Positions 57,119-64,000 of a DNA stretch of 64,000 nucleotides are shown piece by piece. A program made the translations under genes and the position numbers. Under the pieces are notes generated by a model. The model did not search any database. It was given only the letters and a program-made list of their open reading frames with translations, and was not told the DNA's origin. Numbering within the stretch: position 1 is the first letter of the stretch; the number at the start of each line of letters is the position of its first letter. This stretch comes from Trametopsis cervina (lineage: Eukaryota > Basidiomycota > Agaricomycetes > Polyporales > Irpicaceae), in assembly GCA_022385755.1 (NCBI GenBank), contig MU278355.1, positions 190,974-254,973 on the forward strand, written 5' to 3'.

Positions 57119-58397
57119 GGCCACCAGTTCGGTTCTTTACCGTCCGTGCCAAAATTGGACCTCCTCTTGACAAGCGTAACGCGCAATACCGGACCTGATC
57201 TCTCCGAATTCCCTCCTTCGAATCCTACACTCGTTCCACGATGACCACGGAGCGAACGGGCTGCATCGTGTGGCTTTACTGTCAAGTACGCCATGAGATA
57301 AACCTTGTCTGCAACCAGACCCCAGACATCGCCATCATCATATGTTCGGCCTCATACGCATGGTGTATAGCAGCTCAGGCATCAATGAGACACAAACCCA
57401 CCATCCTACAATCACTCATTAGATCAAGAGTGAGCACCTACATCAGTGCCATATTGATTGTCCCTGTGCTGCGTCTCCCAACGTTACAGTACTCATTCGC
57501 TCTTGTGCATCGCAATCTAACTGAGCCGCAGCTCCTTGTCTGCTATCTGCGCCCGTACACAGACAGTCATGAGATTTCCGGCGCGAGCAGTTATTACTGT
57601 ATCGGACTTGCCATGTACCTGACCGTATGCGCAATACAACTGCTTCGATCGTGCACTGAGAACGGCAGCATCTTCACGGTACACCGCGGGAAGGGGCACA
57701 TTATCTCGGTTGATTCTTCACACCCAGCTTCAGAGCCCGTGGTTCAATAAGTTGCAAAGGCTGCGCCATGTGCCACGGACATGTACATTGTTGAAACCGA
57801 GCCTCAACTGCGTTCTACATGCTCCGTCTGATTGACATGGACATGAAATTGCCCCACGATCCCCATGTCTCGTTCCATGTGCCCGCGTACCTCGACGGGA
57901 CCGTGCGCCCAGAGCGTCGAGCCGATGCACATTTGCCTCCGCACTTCGATAACCGCGAGCTGTGCTGCATCAGTTGGCGAGGCACGCGCGCATTCCCCCT
58001 GCCACGGAGACATCTCGCGAGCTCGAGGCACATCATGCAGCTCGTGGAAATCGTAGCACGCCACTGCCTTTCCAGGCTCTACTTACGAACCTTCCCGCCG
58101 ATTTGTCCAATAACCTATTGGCTAACTTTATCCGCTGCAAATTAGAAGCTTCTTCTCTCACGGTTCAACTCGCGGTTTGGCAAACGGTAGTAAATCATTG
58201 GCATGCGGAGGACAGGTGTTCTATCTACAGAGCAAGGAAAGCGTAATGAAACGGGATAGATCGAGAGCAAGCGCGACGGGGTCGGGGACGGAGTATTGCT
58301 ACAGGGAGATAGAGTCCAGCCTATGAGTACACAACAAGATGTCAAGAAATGAGTTGCACAGGGCATAACAGAAATGAAGTGAAGACGGAGCGTCCCA
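57119..58397. other. Mostly non-coding, two orphan frames
   Basis: About 1.3 kb. A plus frame at 57241-57750 (169 codons) and one at 57819-58145 are open, but neither shows a known domain. The 3' UTR of the large BTB gene comes in from the right. Confidence 0.4.
57241..57750 (+). CDS. Orphan ORF, hydrophobic, doubtful
   Basis: An ATG-started frame of 169 residues, fairly hydrophobic with several possible membrane stretches (CSASYAWCIAAQ, STYISAILIVPVLRLPTLQ, YCIGLAMYLTVCAIQLL). No family match comes to mind, and no intron or promoter evidence supports it. Confidence 0.2.
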   Translation: MTTERTGCIVWLYCQVRHEINLVCNQTPDIAIIICSASYAWCIAAQASMRHKPTILQSLIRSRVSTYISAILIVPVLRLPTLQYSFALVHRNLTEPQLLVCYLRPYTDSHEISGASSYYCIGLAMYLTVCAIQLLRSCTENGSIFTVHRGKGHIISVDSSHPASEPVVQ

Positions 58398-61300
58398 TTA
58401 AGAGGGCTGATTACCCCCCTTTGGGGCTTTCTTCTTCTTCTTGTTCTTGGACTTACCAGGACCACCCGCAGGCGTGTTCTTCGAGACACTAGGACTCGCC
58501 GGCCTACTTCCTGCTCCCTCCGACTCAGTCGTCTGCGCGCCCTCAACATCCGCGTCCTGCATGTGCGTCGGGATCCCACTGGCCACCTCCTGGTCGTCAG
58601 CAGACGGCCCGGGTGCCGTCTCGACGTGCAGCTCGGGCTTCTTGGCCTCCGTCGTCTTGTCGTCTCCGGCAGCATCTTTCGTTTCGGCGCGCGGACCATC
58701 AGCGGGCTCATCAGGTTCAGACCCCTTCGCTGCTTCATCAGGTTTGGACTCCTTCAGTGCATCATCAGGTTTGGAATCCGTCGCTGCATCGTCTGCCTTT
58801 GTCTCCGACGCAGTTACCACCGGCTCGGCAGTATCTTTCGTCTCAGCAGACTCGGCAGCTTTGGGAGGCACGTTAGGAGCCGCGGCATCGGCTTCCTCGG
58901 AGGATGTTACAGGGACCTCTTCCTTCTGTGTCGCCGGGTCTGCCACAGGCTCTTTTGCTTCCTCCGGTATAGCAGCCACGGTGACGTTCGTCGAGTCTGC
59001 AGGCTGAGCATCTGCTGCTGCAGGCTTCGTTTCAGCCTTCTCCTGGGTCGAAGAAGCAGCAGCGGGTGCCGCAACCTTATTATCCTTGGAAGGGGGAGGC
59101 GGCGGTGCGGAAGTTGTCGCAGAAGCCGTATTATCGGCCATTTTGGTGGAAGCTGGTGCCTCGGAAGGAGCAGCCTTGACATCTTTCGAAGGAGGAGGGG
59201 GCGGAGGAGGGGGAGCAGAAGTGGTGGCAGGAACTGTTTCAGCGGGCGTTTTGGATGGAGGTGGGGGCGCGGAGGTTGCAGCTGCCGATTTTTGTTTGTC
59301 TTCAGTGGACGGAGGAGGCGCGGAAGTGGCAGCGGGAGTTGACTGGTCCGTCTTCTTAGCAGGGATAGCAGACGCTGCCTTGTCCGTCTTCGCAGCAGGT
59401 ACGGGAGGCGTGGAAGCTGCTTGCTCCGTTTTCTTGCTCGTCGCAGGTACGGGAGGTGTGGAAGCTGGCTCCTCCGTCTTAGCAGGGGCGGAAGTAGCAG
59501 ACTTCTGCGGTCTAGCAGATTTCTGCTCGCTAGCAGGCGGCTTCACCTCCGCGGCGGGCTTCTTGGCATTAAGCGTCGCTAGCGGCTTGTCATCGTCTTC
59601 GCTATCGCTCGCAGGGGGCACGACGACGGCGTCCTTGAAGATATCTGAACCCTCTGAAGAAGACACAGGCTCCTCGTGTGCAGGTTCTTGTGTCTCGGGC
59701 TCAGCAGCGTTATCTTCGGGCGCAGAGTCGTACGCCCATGCGTCATCTGCAGCAGGTTCCTGTGGTTCGGGCTCTGAAGTCTGGCTTGTGGGAGCAGGTG
59801 GCTCAGGCTTGGTAGGTGTTTTACCTACGACAGGCTTGGTGTCAGCAACGACCGGGTTTGTTTCCGTTTCCGCCTTGGATGCAGACGACGACGGCGCAGC
59901 CTTGGTCTCAGCTTTGGGGGCAGTGGCATCCATGGGATCGTCAGTCTCAGCAACAGCAGCAGGCGTCGCCGCTTGCACGTCGATAGACGGCACGTCCATC
60001 TCCTTAACCTCCGCCACGGTTTTTCCTTTTCCTTTGCCCTTTCCAGCGTTCGTCCGACTCTGCTGAGTAGGAGGAGCGGCAGGCACGTCTGGTGTCGAAG
60101 CGGGGGCCTTGCCCTTACCGACGTTTGTCTGGCTCTGCTGAGTGGAAGCAGCCGGCACTTCTGGTGTTGGAACGGCGATTTTGCCTTTGCCTTTGCCAAC
60201 ACTGGTCTGGCTCTGCTCAGCGGTAGCAGGCGCAATTGGTGCATTGTCCTTGCCCTTGCCAACGTTTGTCTGACTCTGCTGAGTAGCAGCAAGGGGCACG
60301 TCTGGTGCCGGATCGGCGGTCTTGCCCTTGCCTTTGCCGACATCTGTCTTACTTTGCTCAGCGACAGCAGATGCAACTGGAGCCGGAGGTTGCGGCGGCG
60401 CAGCGTCAGCCTTGATCGACGCTGTCTTCTCGTTATCACGAACAGCTATCAAGTCGGCATGCTCAGTAGCCGTCGCGTTCACCGGCCTCCGTGCAGAGGC
60501 GACGTCGAACTTACCCTCAATAGTCTTTGCCTGTGCGGGCTTTGCCTTCATCAAATTCTTGTCGCTCACACTACCAGCAATCTCCGATGCAGAATCGTTG
60601 AATTCGTGGCCGGCGGCGCCTGCGCCGCCAGCAGTATTCGTAACAGTGATGTCCGTGTGGTATCCCCGCTTCTCGTAGCTATCCTTCCGTGTGCGCTGCT
60701 GCTGCAGTAGTTCATTTGTTGCCGCCTCTTCCCCCCTTGCCGAGCCTTTTAGCCAGCTTAGCGCTGAACCCACTAGGCCCCTCGCCACCATCGGTGAGGG
60801 GGGTGGAGGGTCGAGATGGCTGTTCGTCCTTTTTACCGTTGCCGAAGACGGAGTCTGCGGTCTCGAGTGATGGTCTACCATTGGAGTCTGCGTACGCGGC
60901 TCCATAGCCGGCTTTCTTGCCTTCGTCTCCTGCTGCTGAGCCTGCTGCTGCTTTCCCGGGATATCCAGAGCCGGCGGCAGAGGCGGGCGCGGGGTGGTCT
61001 AGAGGCGAAGGACCTGGTCAGCCTTTTTCAGTTGCGCGAACGAGCGTTGGACGGTCTCACCACCGACTGACCTGGTTTGGCAGCGGCGTTGTTGGGAGCC
61101 GCAGAGGTCACAGCCGGTGTGCTTGGCGCATCCGCGACGTCCTTCTCCTTCTTGTCGTCCTTTGGTCCCGAGGACGAGGAGGCCGACTGCTTAATGGTAC
61201 CAGGCGGAGTGGGAGGCTGGAAGAGGTTGTTCAAGTAGGGAGGAGCAGCGGGGGGTACGGGCTTCGTGGGGGAGTGGCCTGTCAGAGGTGCGGTGGTCAG

Positions 61301-62344
61301 GTCGTCTATGGGAGGGAGGTGTTTCTTCGACTTGGGAGTGGGAGACATGGGACCGTCTCGTTCCCTGTGGCTCTTGGTGGGCGCGGTAACGATCTTGGAG
61401 GGGCTGAGCGGCGTAGCAGCGAACGAAGACGGGCCTGAACCCTCAGAGATAGGACCGAGGTTGGGAGATGTGGGAGTCGTGTGACCGAGGCCGAACACCT
61501 CCCTAATGATCTCAACCATGCTCTCCTTGTTGACACTCGCGACCGTGGGGCTATGCTTCCCGCTGTCCAGAGGCCTGCCACGAGCGCACTCACGCGCAGT
61601 TGCGATCATGAGTGCAGTTTCCAGCGAAAGACGACGACCCTCTGTAATGCTGAGCGGCTCTTGACGATTGACGAGCGCAATGTAGGAAGGAATAAGCAGC
61701 CGCTTGTCGATCTCGTACAGCTGGTAGAGCTCTATCTTCTGAATAGGATCGATCTCGTACTTTTCCAGATACCGCGATGCCAGCCGTTTGACCTCAGGGA
61801 ACCGCCACTCGTACGAGAGCTTGAGGATGGACGACCACTCATCGACGTTTGCATCATATATCGAGTATTTCCTAACGTAGAACGCGGTCAACATGGACCA
61901 ACAACAAAGTTACGATCGGGGCGGTACTCACGGGTTGTAAAAGACCCAGAGGAAGCGTGAGAAGTCCTCCTCGCGCACGTCGTCGAGCGGAATCGGGTTC
62001 GAGTCCGTCGAGCCCTTGGGGTTCTGGCCGGGCGCGGGCGGGATGCCCAGCTTCTCGCGGAACACGGCGGACTCGCGCTCGAAAAAGTATCGGTGTACCC
62101 TGAATATGTAGTTCTCAACCTACGAAGGCACGCGCGCGCAAGCAGCCATCATCAGCACCGCTGCGGATCCCAGCACGCACGCAGACGTGGTGAAATTGGA
62201 TTGGACACGCACCAGGAAGTGGGTGTCGCCCCCGTTCAGGTAGTACTTCGGGTGCCGGCGAACCTTCTCTGCGGCCGGCGCAGTCTCGGGCGTGAGGGTC
62301 GCGAAGGACGTGTACGACGAGCCGAACGAGTTGAACGACGCCAT
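58398..62344 (-). CDS. BTB/POZ-domain protein with very long disordered repeat tail
   Basis: Five exons (62344-62213, 62119-61932, 61871-61072, 61013-60837, 60763-58398) sum to 3,663 nt, giving 1,220 residues. The N-terminal BTB region reads PKYYLNGGDTHFL, VENYIFRVHRYFFERESAVF, LDDVREEDFSRFLWVFYNP, EWSSILKLSYEWRFPEVKRL, IQKIELYQLYEIDKRLLIPS and ETALMIATARECARG, the usual Agaricomycete BTB module. After it everything is low-complexity: Pro/Ser with TP/SP sites, tandem QSQTNVGKGK units, SAPPPPP runs, an acidic Lys-Pro-Asp section and a Lys-rich end (KSKNKKKKKAPKGGNQPS). BTB domains mediate dimerisation or Cul3 binding; the function here is unknown. The fourth intron (60836-60764; 60773 is a second possible acceptor) switches frame. 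If it is retained, the protein stops at 60712 after 473 residues. Confidence 0.75.
60020..60360 (-). repeat. Tandem imperfect protein-coding repeats (QSxTxxGKGK units)
   Basis: Five head-to-tail units of about 21-27 codons share the core Q-S-x-T-x-x-G-K-G-K, joined by Pro/Ala-rich linkers containing PDVP or PEVP. The units differ at many positions, so the array is old or under relaxed constraint. They give the opposite strand long spurious open frames. Confidence 0.8.
60764..60836 (-). other. Frame-switching intron of the BTB gene
   Basis: Donor GTAAAA at 60836; acceptors TTCAG (ending 60764, 73 nt) or CCTAG (ending 60773, 64 nt). Both lengths leave remainder 1 on division by 3, so splicing joins the BTB frame (SNGRPSLETADSVFGN) to the long repeat frame (LSWLKGSARGEEAATNEL). 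Without splicing the frame goes on for 41 codons after the donor (KKDEQPSRPSTPLTDGGEG, LAKRLGKGGRGGNK) to a TGA at 60712. Confidence 0.6.
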
Positions 62345-63616
62345 CGCAGTGTCAGTCTATACCGTAACCCACTCAGGTGGCAGTGGAGATGGGTTGGGGA
62401 AAGAGAAGAGACGAGACGAAGGGGAAAAGACTGACGCGTGCGTAGATATACGTACCGAACATTGATTGGTGGTTGGACTTTTCGGCGACCCTGCGAGCCC
62501 CGACATATCAGCGCACACGTGTAGGGTGCGTTGTTGGGCTCCGCGAGAATTTTCGAGAGGGCGGACGGCCAATCGGTGTGCTGCGAATCTGCCTGCAGGA
62601 AAACACGTTGGCGTGAGAAGGGGCCCAGTGCGCGAGTCGAGAGCCGACGATATCGATGTTTTACGTTCGTCGCCACCTCGGACGCCTGAGCAAGTGTGTC
62701 ACGACTACTGCGCCGCACGCTGGTCCGATGAACGAGTTCTCGAATCCGCACGAGTCGCTCTGCATATCGTAATCGCTCTGCCCCAGCGATATGCGCTCGC
62801 GAATGCGTACGCGGAGATCAAGGTGGCTGTGGCTGTGGTCTCAGCATCCCGATATGCCTAGGTTCATCACGATATGAGCGGTGCCTATCTCCAGTACAGT
62901 AGTGTGTACAGCGAACAGCGAACACTGATGTTCGTGCGAAAATAGCGTAGCGTACATGGGTACAGATGACCTATTGTTGGCGAACACTGATGATAGAGAA
63001 GCGTACAGCAGTACAGATGCGTTATCGAGCCCAAGACTCGGACATCATATCAAAGCATAGCAAGCAAGCGTTCAGTTCAGATTTTGAAGGAGACCGGCAG
63101 CCTATCACTACGCTACACGTAGACAAAGACAGATTATTGGATACAGTACGCCCGTATAATAGACTAGATAATATGAGATCATTCGAGGTCCATCGAGGAG
63201 CGGGGCGAACGAGGGGGATGGTACAAGTGCAACACAGCGCGCGCTGCACACAAACAGTAGGCAGACGGAAGGAGGATGAGTGCCCCGGGCAGTCGACGTA
63301 AATCATAGTCGTGAGAAATTCGTGTAAGGAAGGAGGGGTGGGTCAGGAGCGTTCTTTGAACGAAAAAAGGGAGAGGGCAAGGGAGGGGGATTAACGCAAA
63401 GAGCAGCGGTTATTCAGATGCGCGATAAGATAGCTTTTGACGAGCGACGAGTGAGTGTCTATCCAGAACCGGGAGAGCAAAGCAAGAAGGAAGGAAGGAA
63501 AGGAGCAGCGTGTCCGATCTGGGCTCACGCCGTATCCATATTCGTCTCCTATTCGTATTCGGGAGTGGGGATCAAAGTCGAGAGCGAGTTCGGGACGGGG
63601 ATGGCGTGGGGTGGGG
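62345..63616. other. Intergenic, BTB promoter side
   Basis: About 1.3 kb with no supported gene. A 13-bp direct repeat (GCGAACACTGATG) occurs at 62918-62930 and 62980-62992. Purine-rich tracts with GGAAGGAA lie near 63485-63505. Confidence 0.5.
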
Positions 63617-64000
63617 TCACGCAGGGATCCACCTCGGCTGGTTGATATTCAACGAACGCAGCAGCAGGCCCTTCATACCCGCGGTCCCGACGCTCCGACT
63701 GCGTTTCGACGAACCTTTGACGTCCTCGCGCGTCGGGAAACTGCCCACGGTCTCTTGTCCGCCGCCTGGGGACATGGGCCCGCGCAGGAAGAGCGCGGCG
63801 ATGTCGGACATCTTCTCTGGCTCGCCCTGTCGAGTTTTTTTTTGTATGAGTGTTAGAGATGGAGAGAGGGATGAATAAGGGACGTACGAGTCTAGCATGT
63901 GGGGTGTGTGGCCGGTGGTTCTCCTTGGCGGTTGGCGAAGCAAGCGCGTCCTGAGACATACTAAAGAACGACGTCGGCATGCTGCGCAGCATGCCCATGC
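63617..64000 (-). CDS. 3' end of an unnamed gene (runs off the right edge)
   Basis: Two exons on the minus strand join in frame. The right one, open to the window edge, reads MGMLRSMPTSFFSMSQDALA, SPTAKENHRPHTPHARL. The left one, after an intron at about 63840-63890 with a T-rich acceptor, reads GEPEKMSDIAALFLRGPMSP, FPTREDVKGSSKRSRSVGTA and GMKGLLLRSLNINQPRWIPA, then a TGA at 63617-63619. The sequence is Ser/Arg/Pro-rich and probably disordered. I do not recognise it, and its 5' part lies outside the window. Confidence 0.5.
   Translation of the reverse strand, partial: AWACCAACRRRSLVCLRTRLLRQPPRRTTGHTPHMLDSYVPYSSLSPSLTLIQKKTRQGEPEKMSDIAALFLRGPMSPGGGQETVGSFPTREDVKGSSKRSRSVGTAGMKGLLLRSLNINQPRWIPA

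Noticed and set aside
58441..60066. Very long plus-strand open frames (up to 326 codons) opposite the BTB tail
   Set aside because: They are antisense shadows of GC-rich, repetitive low-complexity codons (Ala, Pro, Lys, Thr) on the minus strand and have no domain character.
58398..60905. Separate 835-residue gene starting MEPRTQTPMV
   Set aside because: Its first 70 codons overlap the BTB gene in another frame, there is no room for a promoter, and a frame-correct intron joins it to the BTB gene.
62918..62992. 13-bp direct repeat GCGAACACTGATG
   Set aside because: Only two copies 62 bp apart; no flanking inverted repeats or target-site pattern of a mobile element.

Overview
The window is nuclear DNA from a filamentous basidiomycete, almost certainly an Agaricomycete. 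Genes are broken by many short GT-AG introns (mostly 45-75 nt) and packed on both strands. Several families are typical of mushrooms and polypores: a DUF6534 seven-helix protein, a CFEM/GPI surface protein, F-box proteins of the 'LPTLWS' type, an SNG1/DUF3533 protein, and a BTB protein with a huge disordered tail. I cannot name the species. No rRNA, tRNA, CRISPR array or intact transposon was recognised. Gene models were made by hand-splicing translated exons; where exon lengths were summed and stay in frame, the entry says so.

Layout, left to right. 0-10 kb: 5' end of UTP20 (ribosome biogenesis, runs off the left edge), DUF6534 membrane protein, a 1.9 kb gene-poor stretch, a small one-helix membrane protein, an NAD-dependent epimerase-like enzyme, and a CFEM GPI-anchored protein. 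10-18 kb: pinin/SDK-type splicing protein, a short SRP72, a histidine-acid-phosphatase-fold membrane protein, and a membrane/coiled-coil protein. 18-28 kb: a Baeyer-Villiger-type FAD monooxygenase divergent from a DHA2 MFS transporter, then a microbial-type PARG divergent from a tiny COX14-like gene. 28-38 kb: a 2.1 kb gene-poor stretch, SNG1-like transporter, and two F-box-like paralogues flanking a CTK3 gene; the second paralogue carries a frameshift. 38-56 kb: SWR1 chromatin remodeller, acylphosphatase, a kinesin, an unnamed acidic nuclear-type protein, PKA catalytic subunit, SulP sulfate transporter, and a Ser/Arg-rich protein with PKA-like sites. 56-64 kb: a small unnamed membrane-anchored protein, the large BTB protein, and the 3' end of an unnamed gene at the right edge.

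Most of the content is single-copy core eukaryotic housekeeping (ribosome assembly, splicing, SRP, transcription kinase, chromatin, PKA, sulfate uptake). The accessory parts are the monooxygenase/MFS pair, the surface proteins and the F-box pair. I saw no convincing previously undescribed multi-gene system. The most informative oddities are: an intron in the BTB gene that switches the protein between about 473 and 1,220 residues; a phosphatase fold whose catalytic His is Asn; an SRP72 half the usual family length; and the frameshifted F-box duplicate.
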